In this document: piece by piece, positions 47,502-56,163 of the stretch
How positions within the stretch are numbered: position 1 is the stretch's first letter
Layout: each line of letters starts with the position of its first letter
Source: Variovorax paradoxus
Lineage (GTDB): Bacteria > Pseudomonadota > Gammaproteobacteria > Burkholderiales > Burkholderiaceae_C
Direction: 5' to 3'
Assembly: GCF_009755665.1 (NCBI RefSeq)
Contig: NZ_CP046622.1
Span: 3,720,001-3,784,000 of the forward strand
DNA: 64,000 nucleotides
Program-made: the position numbers and the translations under genes
The notes under the pieces: model-generated
What the model saw: the letters and a program-made list of their open reading frames with translations, nothing else
What the model was told of the DNA's origin: nothing
Databases searched by the model: none

Positions 47502-49499
47502 TCAAACATCGATGTCGACATCGTCGGCGCGCAGTTCCATGAGTTCGCGCCGCGCGGCTGCCTCGCCCTTGCCCATGAGCTTGGTGATCTCCCCTTGGGT
47601 GGACGTGAAGTCGAAGCGCCCCAGCTGCACTTTCATGAGGCGCCGGGTATCCGGATTGAGCGTGGTTTCCCACAATTGTTCCGCGCTCATTTCGCCCAGG
47701 CCCTTGAAGCGGCTGATGCTCCAGGCGCCTTCGCGCACGCCGTCCTTGCGCAATTTGTCGAGTGTGGCGGTCAGTTCGCCTTCGTCAAGTGCATAGACCT
47801 TCGAAGCCGGTTTCTTGCCGCGCGCCGGGGCATCGACGCGGAAAAGTGGCGGCTTTGCGACATACACGTGACCGGCTTCGATGAGTTTCGGAAAGTGCCG
47901 GAAGAACAACGTGAGCAGCAGCACCTGGATGTGCGAGCCGTCCACGTCGGCATCGGAGAGGATGCAGATCTTTCCGTAGCGCAGGCCGCTCATGTCGGGC
48001 GTGTCGTTGGGGCCGTGCGGGTCGACGCCAACCGCCACCGAGATGTCGTGGATTTCGGTGTTCGCAAACAGGCGGTCGCGCTCCACTTCCCAGGTGTTGA
48101 GCACCTTTCCGCGCAGCGGCAGGATGGCCTGGCTTTCCTTGTCGCGGCCCATCTTGGCGCTGCCGCCGGCGGAGTCGCCCTCGACCAGGAAGACCTCGTT
48201 GTGGCTGGTGTCCTTGCTCTCGCAGTCGGTCAGCTTGCCGGGGAGCACGGCCACGCCGGAACCCTTGCGCTTCTCGACCTTTTGGCCGGCGCGCTGGCGC
48301 GTCTGCGCGGCCTTGATGGCCAGTTCGGCGAGCTTCTTGCCGTAGTCGACGTGCTGGTTGAGCCACAGCTCGAGCGCGGGGCGCACGAAGCTCGACACCA
48401 GCCGCACCGCGTCGCGCGAGTTGAGGCGTTCCTTGATCTGGCCCTGGAACTGCGGGTCGAGCACCTTGGCGCTCAACACATACGAAGCGCGTGCGAACAC
48501 GTCTTCGGGCAAGAGCTTCACGCCCTTGGGCAGCAGCGAATGCAGTTCGATGAAGCTCTTCACCGCAGTGAAGAGGCCGTCGCGCAGGCCGCTTTCGTGC
48601 GTGCCGCCGGCGCTGGTGGGAATCAGGTTGACGTAGCTCTCGCGCACCGGCTGGCCGTCTTCGGTGAAGGCCACGCACCAGTCGGCGCCCTCGCCTTCGG
48701 CGAAGTTGTCGGCGTTCTTGTCGGCATGGCCGCTGCCTTCGAACAGCGGAATCACCGGGTCGCCGTTGAGCGTCTGCATCAGGTAGTCGCTCAGGCCGCC
48801 CTTGTAGAGCCACTGCTGGGTTTCCTTGGTCTTCTCGATCGTGAGCGTGACGCTCACGCCGGGCATGAGCACGGCCTTGCTGCGCAGCAGGTGGGTGAGC
48901 TCGCCCATCGGCAGCGCGGCAGTTTCGAAGTACTTGGCGTCGGGCCAGGCGCGCACGGTGGTGCCCTGCTTGCGTTCGCCGGCTTCGAGCTTGCGGATCT
49001 CGAGCGCCTCGATCACGTCGCCGGCACTGAAGGCCAGCCTGGCCACGGAACCTTCGCGATGCGAAGTGACTTCGAGCCGCTTGGACAGCGCATTGGTGAC
49101 CGACACGCCCACGCCGTGCAGGCCGCCCGAGAAGCTGTAGGCGCCGCCCGAGCCCTTGTCGAACTTGCCGCCCGCATGCAGCCGGGTGTAGACCAGCTCG
49201 ATCACGGGGGCCTTTTCTTCGGGGTGCAGGCCAAAGGGAATGCCGCGGCCGTCGTCTTCGACGCTCACCGAATTGTCGGCGTGCAGCGTGACCTTGATCT
49301 TCTTGCCGTGGCCGGCCAATGCCTCGTCGGCGGCGTTGTCCAGCACCTCCTGGATGATGTGCAGCGGGTTGTCGGTCCGGGTGTACATGCCCGGGCGCTG
49401 CTTCACGGGCTCAAGGCCCTTGAGCACGCGAATGGAACCTTCCGAGTACCCGGAGGACGCGGATGATGAACTGGGGGGAGTCTTGGGGGGAGTCGCCAT
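47502..49499 (-). CDS. parE: DNA topoisomerase IV subunit B ParE
   Basis: A 665-residue GHKL ATPase. Motifs: EVLDNAADEAL (ATP and Mg2+ site), DDGRGIPFGLH, GGLHGVGVSVTNALS, then the TOPRIM block with EGDSAGGSAK and SDADVDGSH. The N-terminal 20 residues are Ser/Pro-rich. With the parC subunit it forms topoisomerase IV. First gene of the parE-transglycosylase-kelch-parC run. Confidence 0.95.
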   Translation of the reverse strand: MATPPKTPPSSSSASSGYSEGSIRVLKGLEPVKQRPGMYTRTDNPLHIIQEVLDNAADEALAGHGKKIKVTLHADNSVSVEDDGRGIPFGLHPEEKAPVIELVYTRLHAGGKFDKGSGGAYSFSGGLHGVGVSVTNALSKRLEVTSHREGSVARLAFSAGDVIEALEIRKLEAGERKQGTTVRAWPDAKYFETAALPMGELTHLLRSKAVLMPGVSVTLTIEKTKETQQWLYKGGLSDYLMQTLNGDPVIPLFEGSGHADKNADNFAEGEGADWCVAFTEDGQPVRESYVNLIPTSAGGTHESGLRDGLFTAVKSFIELHSLLPKGVKLLPEDVFARASYVLSAKVLDPQFQGQIKERLNSRDAVRLVSSFVRPALELWLNQHVDYGKKLAELAIKAAQTRQRAGQKVEKRKGSGVAVLPGKLTDCESKDTSHNEVFLVEGDSAGGSAKMGRDKESQAILPLRGKVLNTWEVERDRLFANTEIHDISVAVGVDPHGPNDTPDMSGLRYGKICILSDADVDGSHIQVLLLTLFFRHFPKLIEAGHVYVAKPPLFRVDAPARGKKPASKVYALDEGELTATLDKLRKDGVREGAWSISRFKGLGEMSAEQLWETTLNPDTRRLMKVQLGRFDFTSTQGEITKLMGKGEAAARRELMELRADDVDIDV

Positions 49500-49590
49500 G
49501 GGGGCGGATTGTAGTCAGTCGATGCGAAATGACTGGATACCCATACAGGAACACCAGCCCGACCGGCTAATAATCCGCCCGGCCTCGGAC

Positions 49591-50052
49591 TTACTTGTCG
49601 ACGATGACCTGGCCCGCGTAGGTGAGCCAGCCCATTTCGGATCGGGCCTTCTCGGGCGCTTCGATATCGAGCACGATGCTCCCGACCGCCAGCCCGAACG
49701 AGGGCGACATGCGCACGTACTTCGTCTCGCCTTCGGCCAGCGGCACCTGAAGCGTCTTGCGCAGGTCGCTGGTCGTGGCGGCCTGGTAGGTGCCGGCCGG
49801 ACGGTCCACGAAAAAGAAGCTGCCGGGCTTCGAGGAGCCGACGCCTAATTTGTCGATGCGGACGCCGGGCTGCAGCGCTGCGCCGAAAGGACCTGCGGCA
49901 CGGAAGAAATAGATGCGGCCGTTGCCCGGCTTGAGCTTGGGAATGACGTTGCCCATCTCCTGAAACTTGGGGCCGGTCGGTCCGGTGGCGCAGCCGGCAG
50001 CTGCAAGCGCGAGCACCGCGAGGGCGGCGAACTTCAGGACGGTTCTTCTCAT
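49591..50052 (-). CDS. DUF2846 lipoprotein
   Basis: A 153-residue lipoprotein. The lipobox LALAAAGCATG puts the lipidated Cys at about residue 21, and the mature protein has a DUF2846-type beta-rich domain (GRIYFFRAAGPFGAAL, VRIDKLGVGSSKPGSFFFVD). The family is of unknown function and common in proteobacteria. Divergent from the MFS gene across a 180-bp gap that carries no promoter I can name with confidence. Confidence 0.8.
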   Translation of the reverse strand: MRRTVLKFAALAVLALAAAGCATGPTGPKFQEMGNVIPKLKPGNGRIYFFRAAGPFGAALQPGVRIDKLGVGSSKPGSFFFVDRPAGTYQAATTSDLRKTLQVPLAEGETKYVRMSPSFGLAVGSIVLDIEAPEKARSEMGWLTYAGQVIVDK

Positions 50053-50232
50053 GGGTCAGGATCCTTGAGGCAGCAGCGTGGAGAAGACGCAAATGTAACC
50101 AATTACAAATAAAACGCGCAGGGGGAGTCGCCGCTTTGATGCGGTTAGCGCATCGATCTGGGCTCAACAAATCATCAATGGCCTTTACCCCCGCGCCGCC
50201 GGGCCAAGTAGCAAATCGGTACATTCAACGGC

Positions 50233-51456
50233 ATGCAAGCCTCTTCCCCCACTCTCTCGGTCAAGCAGGTGCTGATCTGCGGCGCCATGATCGTCACGCT
50301 CTCGATGGGCATCCGCCACGGCTTCGGCCTCTGGCTGCAGCCGATCACGCAAGCGCAGGACTGGAGCCGCCAGACCTTCTCGTTCGCGCTTGCGGTGCAG
50401 AACCTCTCGTGGGGCATCTTCGGGGTGTTCGCGGGCATGGTGGCCGACCGCTTCGGGGCATTCCGGGTCCTCGTGGCGGGCACGATGTTCTATGCGCTGG
50501 GCCTGCTGGGCATGGCGTATTCGCCCACGCCGCTGCTGTTCACCCTGAGCGCCGGCGTGCTCATCGGCGCGGCGCAGGCCGGGACGACCTATGCCGTCGT
50601 GTACGGCGTGATCGGACGCCAGATTCCCGCCGAGCGGCGCTCGTGGGCCATGGGCGTGGCGGCGGCGGCCGGCTCGTTCGGCCAGTTCCTGATGGCCCCC
50701 ATCGAGGGCCGCTTGATCGGGCACCTGGGCTGGCAAACCGCTCTGGCGGTGGTGGCGGTGCTGGTGCTGGTGATCGTGCCGCTGGCCTTCGGCCTGCGCG
50801 AGCCGCGGCAAGGGGCCTTGGCCGGACACCGCGAACAATCGGTGCTGCAGGCGGTGGGCGAAGCGTTCCGCTACCCGAGCTTCGGGCTGCTGATGGCTGG
50901 GTATTTCGTGTGCGGCTTCCAGTTGGCATTCATCGGCATCCATATGCCGACCTACCTGCGCGACCAGAAGCTGCCGGTTGAAGTGGCGGGCTACGCGCTG
51001 GCGCTGATCGGGCTCTTCAACGTTTTCGGCACCTATACCGTAGGGCTCCTGGGCCAGAAGCTGGCCAAGCGCAAGATCCTGGCGGCCATCTACTTTGCGC
51101 GGGCGGTGTCGATCGTGCTGTTTCTGCTGGCGCCGATCTCGCCGCTCAGCGTGTATGTCTTTTCAGCGGCCATGGGCTTTCTGTGGCTTTCGACGGTGCC
51201 CGCAACCAACGCGATCATCGCGGGCATCTTCGGCGTGGCACATCTGTCGATGCTCAGCGGCTTCGTGTTCCTGAGCCACCAGGTCGGCTCGTTCATCGGC
51301 GTGTGGCTTGGCGGCTACCTGTACGACACCACCGGCAGCTACGACATCGTCTGGTACATCGCCATTGCGTTGGGCGTGTTCGCGGCGCTGATCAACCTGC
51401 CGGTCAAGGAAGGCGCCATTGCGCGGGCTGCGCGCCCGGCAGTTGTGCCGGGCTGA
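50233..51456 (+). CDS. Major facilitator superfamily transporter
   Basis: A 407-residue polytopic inner-membrane protein with twelve predicted helices. The MFS loop GMVADRFGAFRVLV follows helix 2, and VVYGVIGRQIPAERRSWAMG lies in the middle of the first half. It resembles the oxalate/formate or monocarboxylate antiporter group, but no substrate can be assigned. Start at ATG 50233. It heads a possible unit with the 46-residue protein and methyltransferase genes downstream. Confidence 0.85.
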   Translation: MQASSPTLSVKQVLICGAMIVTLSMGIRHGFGLWLQPITQAQDWSRQTFSFALAVQNLSWGIFGVFAGMVADRFGAFRVLVAGTMFYALGLLGMAYSPTPLLFTLSAGVLIGAAQAGTTYAVVYGVIGRQIPAERRSWAMGVAAAAGSFGQFLMAPIEGRLIGHLGWQTALAVVAVLVLVIVPLAFGLREPRQGALAGHREQSVLQAVGEAFRYPSFGLLMAGYFVCGFQLAFIGIHMPTYLRDQKLPVEVAGYALALIGLFNVFGTYTVGLLGQKLAKRKILAAIYFARAVSIVLFLLAPISPLSVYVFSAAMGFLWLSTVPATNAIIAGIFGVAHLSMLSGFVFLSHQVGSFIGVWLGGYLYDTTGSYDIVWYIAIALGVFAALINLPVKEGAIARAARPAVVPG

Positions 51457-51478
51457 TCCAGCGGCGGACAATCGCGCC

Positions 51479-51619
51479 ATGACTCCGCAGATGCGCCATC
51501 ACCTTTCGCACGCCGGCTGGCTCGCCGCCGCGGTGGCGGTGCTGGGCGGGGTTTTCGCGCTCTACGTTCATCCGGACTTTCTGGTGACGCTGGTCGACCA
51601 GGTCTGGTCGTGCTTCTGA
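51479..51619 (+). CDS. 46-residue single-pass membrane protein
   Basis: A small protein MTPQMRHHLSHAGWLAAAVA... with one hydrophobic segment (about 14-33) followed by LVTLVDQVWSCF. It starts 23 bp after the MFS stop, and the next gene (methyltransferase) begins a few bases later; an alternative GTG start of that gene would overlap it. Too short for firm family assignment, but coherent composition and position between two coding genes suggest a real gene. Function unknown. Confidence 0.5.
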   Translation: MTPQMRHHLSHAGWLAAAVAVLGGVFALYVHPDFLVTLVDQVWSCF

Positions 51620-51624
51620 ATGCT

Positions 51625-52194
51625 ATGAAAGACATAGCATCCTTGCACGGCGGACTCGCGCCGTCGGAGTGGATCGTGCGGTGGTCTCACCTGCTCGCGC
51701 CCGGCAGCACCGTGCTGGACGTCGCCTGCGGCCAGGGGCGCCACATGCAGTGGTTTGCCGGGCTCGGGCATGCGGCCACGGGCGTCGACCGCTCGAGCGA
51801 AGCGATTGAAGCCGCGAGCGCCTTCGGCCACACCCTCACCGCCGACATCGAATCGGGTCCCTGGCCTTTCGCGGGCCAGTCTTTCGGTGCGGTGGTCGTC
51901 ACCAACTACCTGTGGCGGCCGCGCATGGCCGACATCGTGGCTGCGGTCGCGGCGGGCGGCGTGCTGCTCTACGAAACCTTTGCCGCAGGAAACGAGACGG
52001 TGGGCAAACCCTCGCGCCCGGACTTCCTGCTGCAGCCGGGGGAGTTGCTGGCCGCCTGCCGGGGGCTGCGCGTGGTGGCCTACGAAGACGGCTTTCTTGC
52101 CGAGCCGGATCGCTTCGTGCAGCGCATTGCCGCGGTTCGTGCCGGCGACGCTGCGTCGGGCTCGCCGGAGCGTCGCCTCCTCCGGGCAAACTGA
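51625..52194 (+). CDS. Class I SAM-dependent methyltransferase
   Basis: A 189-residue Rossmann-fold protein. The SAM-binding motif I is [20 protein letters not shown] (about 30-49), followed by [12 protein letters not shown] (motif II). It is short, lacking a C-terminal cap, and resembles TehB-like methyltransferases. Substrate not predictable. ATG 51625 was chosen; GTG 51610 would add five residues and overlap the preceding small gene. It precedes dapA by 79 bp. Confidence 0.8.
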   Translation: MKDIASLHGGLAPSEWIVRWSHLLAPGSTVLDVACGQGRHMQWFAGLGHAATGVDRSSEAIEAASAFGHTLTADIESGPWPFAGQSFGAVVVTNYLWRPRMADIVAAVAAGGVLLYETFAAGNETVGKPSRPDFLLQPGELLAACRGLRVVAYEDGFLAEPDRFVQRIAAVRAGDAASGSPERRLLRAN

Positions 52195-52233
52195 CCCCGC
52201 CGGCGCGGCTGTTTCCGGGGGCGCCGGAGTAAG

Positions 52234-52239
52234 TAGAAT
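52234..52239 (+). promoter_or_regulatory. Candidate -10 element upstream of dapA
   Basis: TAGAAT lies 35 bases before the TTG start of dapA. A -35 match about 17 bases upstream is weak (GTTTCC). This is the only good hexamer in the short gap after the methyltransferase, so dapA may start from its own promoter. Confidence 0.35.
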
Positions 52240-52273
52240 CGGCGCTTTCGTCCACCGACAGAGAGATTCCCCC

Positions 52274-53164
52274 TTGGAGCAACTGACAGGCAGCATCGTC
52301 GCTCTCGTCACGCCGATGCACGACGACGGCAGTGTCGACTACCCCGCCCTGCGCCGGCTGATCGACTGGCACATCGACGAAGGCACCGACTGCCTCGGCG
52401 TGGTCGGCACCACCGGCGAATCGCCCACGGTCGACGTGGAAGAGCACTGCGAAATCATCCGCGTGTCGGTCGAGCAGGCCAAGGGCCGCGTGCCCGTGAT
52501 GGCCGGCTGCGGCGCCAATTCGACCAAGGAAGCCATCGAGCTCGCCAAGTTCGCCAAGGGCGTGGGCGCCGATTGCCAGTTGCAGGTGGTGCCCTACTAC
52601 AACAAGCCGACGCAAGAAGGCCAGTACCAGCACTTCAAGGCCATTGCCGAAGCCGTGGGCGACCTGCCCACCGTGCTGTACAACGTGCCCGGCCGCACCG
52701 TGGCCGATATGGCGCACGACACCGTGCTGCGCCTGGCGCAGGTGCCGGGAATCATCGGCATCAAGGAAGCCACTGGCAACATCGAGCGTGCCCAGTGGCT
52801 CATTCGCGACCTGCCCAAGCACTTCGCCGTGTATTCGGGCGACGACCCAACGGCGGTGGCGCTCATGCTCTGCGGCGGGCAAGGCAACATCAGCGTCACG
52901 GCCAACATCGCGCCGCGCAAGATGCACGAGCTGTGCGTTGCGGCCATCGCGGGCGACGTGCGCAAGGCCATGCAGATCCAGTTCGAGCTGATGCCGCTGC
53001 ACCGCAACCTGTTCGTCGAACCCAACCCGATTCCTCTCAAGTGGGCCATGTCCAGGCTCGGCCTTTGCGGCGGCACCCTGCGCCTGCCGCTCACCGAACT
53101 GGCCGAAACGAACCAACCCGTGGTCGAGGCTGCCCTGCGCGCCTGCGGCCTGCTCAAGGGCTGA
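52274..53164 (+). CDS. dapA: 4-hydroxy-tetrahydrodipicolinate synthase DapA
   Basis: A 296-residue class I aldolase that condenses pyruvate with aspartate semialdehyde in lysine and diaminopimelate synthesis. The Schiff-base lysine is Lys164 (IGIKEATGN), with Thr46 and Thr47 (VGTTGESPT) and Tyr136 (LYNVPGRT) completing the active site. The length agrees with the family. No ATG or GTG occurs in frame at a suitable place, so TTG 52274 is the start, with GAGAG just upstream. bamC follows, as in E. coli, where dapA and nlpB (dapX) are neighbours. Confidence 0.93.
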   Translation: MEQLTGSIVALVTPMHDDGSVDYPALRRLIDWHIDEGTDCLGVVGTTGESPTVDVEEHCEIIRVSVEQAKGRVPVMAGCGANSTKEAIELAKFAKGVGADCQLQVVPYYNKPTQEGQYQHFKAIAEAVGDLPTVLYNVPGRTVADMAHDTVLRLAQVPGIIGIKEATGNIERAQWLIRDLPKHFAVYSGDDPTAVALMLCGGQGNISVTANIAPRKMHELCVAAIAGDVRKAMQIQFELMPLHRNLFVEPNPIPLKWAMSRLGLCGGTLRLPLTELAETNQPVVEAALRACGLLKG

Positions 53165-53309
53165 GCCCGCTTCCTCCTCCCCAATACCCCCATCTCTTTT
53201 CTCCCTGCCGCATCGAGGTTACGCAACCTTTTGCCTGAACCGTGCTCAGAGAGTGCGGGCAATGCGGCCCCATAGATTGATCGAACCCATTCCAACAAGG
53301 AAGACGACG

Positions 53310-54401
53310 TTGAAGAACCTTTCGCACATCTCGCGATTCGCACTGCTGGCCCTCGTTGTCAGCCTCGCCGCCTGCTCCGTTCTCGAGGGCGACAAGATCG
53401 ACTACAAGAGCGCCGGCAAGGCCCCCACGCTCGAAGTCCCGCCCGACCTGTCGCAGCTTTCGCGCGAGAACCGCTATGCGGTTCCGGGCGGCGCGGTGAC
53501 CGCCAACGCCTACCAGGCCGGCGCAACCAATGCACCTGGCATTCCCACCGCGGTTGCCAACATCGGCGACGTGCGCATGGAACGTTCGGGCACGCAGCGC
53601 TGGATCGTCATCAACCGTACGCCCGACCAGCTCTGGGATCCGGTGAAGGACTTCTGGCAAGAGAGCGGGTTCCTGCTGACCACCGAGCAACGCAACCTCG
53701 GCATCATGGAAACCGACTGGGCCGAAAACCGCGCCAAGCTGCCGCAGGACATCATCCGCGGCACGCTGGGCAAGCTGGTCGAGTCGGTCTACTCGACCGG
53801 CGAACTCGACCGCTTCCGCACCCGCCTGGAGCGCACGCCCAACGGCACCGAGATCTTCGTGAGCCACCGCGGCATGCAAGAGGTCTACAACAACAGCCGC
53901 CAGGACCAGACCGTGTGGCAGCCGCGCCCGAGCGACCCTGAACTCGAAACCGAGTTCCTGCGCCGCCTGATGGTCAAGCTCGGCGTTTCGCAAGAACAGT
54001 CGAAGATCCTGGCCGCCACCAGCGCGCCGACCAAGACCGCCACCGTTTCCAACGCCGGCGGCCAGCCGGTGGTGCAGATCAGCGAAGGCTTCGACCGCGC
54101 ATGGCGCCGAGTGGGCCTGGCGCTCGACCGCACCGGCTTCACCGTGGAAGACCGCGACCGCAGCGCCGGCATCTACTACGTGCGCTACGTGACCCCCAAC
54201 GCGGACAAGAAGGAACCCGGCTTCTTCGGCAAGCTGTTCGGCGGCAGCTCCAGCAAGAACGAAGCACCGATCAAGTTCCGCATCCTCGTGAAGGGCCAAG
54301 GCGAATCGACCACGGTCTCGGTGCTGAACGAATCCGGCGCACCCGAAACCTCGGCCAATGCACAGCGCATCGTCCAGGTCATTGCAGACGACCTGAAGTA
54401 A
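53310..54401 (+). CDS. bamC: Outer-membrane assembly lipoprotein BamC
   Basis: A 363-residue lipoprotein of the BAM complex. The lipobox LVVSLAACSVLEG gives a lipidated Cys near residue 19, followed by the flexible N-terminal segment with YAVPGG, then two helix-grip domains: RWIVINRTPDQLWDPVKDFW and AWRRVGLALDRTGFTVEDRD. TTG 53310 has AAGGAAG seven bases upstream; an ATG 57 bp earlier lacks such a site and would place 19 non-conserved residues ahead of the signal. Follows dapA after 145 bp with no terminator seen. Confidence 0.88.
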   Translation: MKNLSHISRFALLALVVSLAACSVLEGDKIDYKSAGKAPTLEVPPDLSQLSRENRYAVPGGAVTANAYQAGATNAPGIPTAVANIGDVRMERSGTQRWIVINRTPDQLWDPVKDFWQESGFLLTTEQRNLGIMETDWAENRAKLPQDIIRGTLGKLVESVYSTGELDRFRTRLERTPNGTEIFVSHRGMQEVYNNSRQDQTVWQPRPSDPELETEFLRRLMVKLGVSQEQSKILAATSAPTKTATVSNAGGQPVVQISEGFDRAWRRVGLALDRTGFTVEDRDRSAGIYYVRYVTPNADKKEPGFFGKLFGGSSSKNEAPIKFRILVKGQGESTTVSVLNESGAPETSANAQRIVQVIADDLK

Positions 54402-54406
54402 CCCGC

Positions 54407-55183
54407 ATGCTCCGCTTCCGAAGCCTCGGCAGCGGCAGCACGGGCAACGCCGCGCTGGTCGAAGCGACCAGCGGCGGCCGCACCTCTCGGCTCCTGATCG
54501 ACTGCGGCTTCGGCCTGCGGCAACTCGATCTGCGGCTTGCCAAGGCAGGCCTCGCAGCCACCGATATCGACGCGATCTTCGTCACGCACGAGCACGGCGA
54601 CCACATCGGCTGCGCCCACTCGCTGTCGCGCCGCAACCGCATTCCCGTGTGGATGAGCGAAGGCACCTGGCTTGCCACCGGAGGGCGCGACTTCGAAGGC
54701 CGGCTCAACCTGGCACGCGACGACGCCGAGTTTGCAGTCGGCGATATTGCAGTGCAGCCCTTTACCGTGCCGCACGACGCGCGCGAGCCGCTGCAGCTGC
54801 GCTGCTCCGACGGCGCGCGAACGCTCGGCGTGCTCACCGACCTCGGCCATGCCACGGCCCATGTGCTCTCAAGACTGAGCGGCGTTCATGCGCTGCTGCT
54901 CGAGTTCAACCACGACAGCGAACTGCTCGCCAATTCGGCCTATCCGGCCTTTTTGAAGCTGCGCGTCGGCGGCAAGCACGGCCACCTGTCGAACGCAGCC
55001 GCCGCGGACATTGCGCGGGCCGTTCGGCACGAGGGCCTGCGCCACGTGGTTGCGGCGCACCTGAGCGAGCAGAACAACCGGCCCGACATCGTGCGGCGTC
55101 TCATGGCCGAGGCCCTCGGGGGTCACGAGGCCGAGATGCTCACAGCCAGTGCATCGGAAGGCTCGCCCTGGCTGGACGTTTGA
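54407..55183 (+). CDS. Metallo-beta-lactamase-fold hydrolase (YycJ/WalJ-like)
   Basis: A 258-residue metal-dependent hydrolase. The metal site is FVTHEHGDHIGC (about 58-69) with a downstream ending HLSEQNNRPDIV. The N-terminus LRFRSLGSGSTGNAALVEA matches the YycJ/exonuclease-like group, which in Gram-positives links DNA repair with cell-wall control. The role here is uncertain. ATG 54407 begins six bases after the bamC stop, so the two are almost certainly co-transcribed. A terminator follows at 55217. Confidence 0.85.
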   Translation: MLRFRSLGSGSTGNAALVEATSGGRTSRLLIDCGFGLRQLDLRLAKAGLAATDIDAIFVTHEHGDHIGCAHSLSRRNRIPVWMSEGTWLATGGRDFEGRLNLARDDAEFAVGDIAVQPFTVPHDAREPLQLRCSDGARTLGVLTDLGHATAHVLSRLSGVHALLLEFNHDSELLANSAYPAFLKLRVGGKHGHLSNAAAADIARAVRHEGLRHVVAAHLSEQNNRPDIVRRLMAEALGGHEAEMLTASASEGSPWLDV

Positions 55184-55216
55184 TCGTTCGCCTCTTGCCC
55201 GCTGCGAGGCAGCATG

Positions 55217-55243
55217 CAAAAAGCCGCCGTGAGGCGGCTTTTT
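55217..55243. terminator. Bidirectional intrinsic terminator
   Basis: The stem AAGCCGCC-gtga-GGCGGCTT with flanking A- and T-runs lies between the convergent metallo-hydrolase and small lipoprotein genes. It ends the plus-strand run dapA-bamC-hydrolase and can also end the minus-strand gene at 55283. Confidence 0.85.
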
Positions 55244-55282
55244 GCTGGGTGAATGAAAGCCCGCTGGGGCGTTCGTGCGTCG

Positions 55283-55558
55283 TTACTGCTTCGGCGCTTC
55301 GTTCTTCTTGGCAGCCTCTGTGGCGGCATTTGCCGCATCGAGGGCCGAGGAAGCACCCGGCGAAGGCGTTGTTGCGGCGGACGGATCGGTGGTTGTCGAG
55401 GGTGCCGGAGCAGCCGCGGGCGGTGCGGGAGCCGGTTCGGTCACCGGTGCGGGCGGCGGGGTCACAACCGCCGGCGCAGCATCCTCTTTCTTTCCGCAAG
55501 CCACGAGTGCGGCGGCGGCGATCAACGAGGCCAGCAGGACGGATGACGGCTTCTTCAT
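55283..55558 (-). CDS. Small Ala/Pro-rich lipoprotein
   Basis: A 91-residue protein with a lipobox LVACGKKED (Cys21) and a mature part made almost entirely of Ala, Pro, Thr and Ser, ending in an Ala-rich helix (ALDAANAATEAAKKNEAPKQ). It has no recognisable fold and may be an unstructured tether or periplasmic spacer. The start of the mature part (CGKKEDAAPA) resembles that of GlpV (CGKKDEPAA). AGGAG lies upstream of ATG 55558. Confidence 0.7.
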   Translation of the reverse strand: MKKPSSVLLASLIAAAALVACGKKEDAAPAVVTPPPAPVTEPAPAPPAAAPAPSTTTDPSAATTPSPGASSALDAANAATEAAKKNEAPKQ

Positions 55559-55650
55559 GGAAACTCCTTTGCAATGAATGTCTGGACGAAAAAATTCTAG
55601 ACCCGCATCACTGCCCGTTTGTGTCTCGCGGCCTCATTCGCGGCATTGGC

Positions 55651-56163
55651 TTACAAGCCCAGTGTCGATGCCGGAAATGCGGGCCGCCCCGCTCGCCATG
55701 ACTCATCGATGGCTTCCCGCAACTCGCGCCGTACACGGGGGTCGAAACCGCTCACACCGCGGCTTCGCTCGGGGTCGGTGCGGTGGGCGCACCACTCGGG
55801 CGTCCAGATGGCACTGGGCACCGCATTGCTGCCTTCCGCACGCACTGCGCGGCATTCGATGATGTGATCCCACATGCGGCGCCAGGGAACGAAGCGCGCA
55901 TGAATACGTTCGACTACATCGAAGCGCTGTGCCAGCAGGACGAAGCGGCGGCCGGAGGCCGACCAGGCCTGAAGCGCCTCGATGCTCGCACGCTCGCCCA
56001 AGGGCCAGTCGGCGAAGTCGGGGTCGCTCAAGACCAGTTCCCTCCAGCCCTGCCGGGCCGCAGCGGAAAGCGCGGCCCGCACAAGGCCTTCGAAGGCTTC
56101 GCGGCCATTGAACCGGCCTTCGGGCAAAAGCGGTTCTGCCGCGGTCGTAGGTTCAATCTGCAT
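55651..56163 (-). CDS. Conserved hypothetical protein beside the RoxA-like gene
   Basis: A 170-residue soluble protein (MQIEPTTAAEPLLPEG...) without signal or membrane segment. The central part (REAFEGLVRAALSAAARQGW, LVLSDPDFADWPLGERASIE) looks globular, with a GRRFVLLAQRFD strand. It resembles no family I can name. Its start overlaps the stop of the RoxA-like gene by 11 bp, so the two are translated together. Function unknown. Confidence 0.65.
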   Translation of the reverse strand: MQIEPTTAAEPLLPEGRFNGREAFEGLVRAALSAAARQGWRELVLSDPDFADWPLGERASIEALQAWSASGRRFVLLAQRFDVVERIHARFVPWRRMWDHIIECRAVRAEGSNAVPSAIWTPEWCAHRTDPERSRGVSGFDPRVRRELREAIDESWRAGRPAFPASTLGL

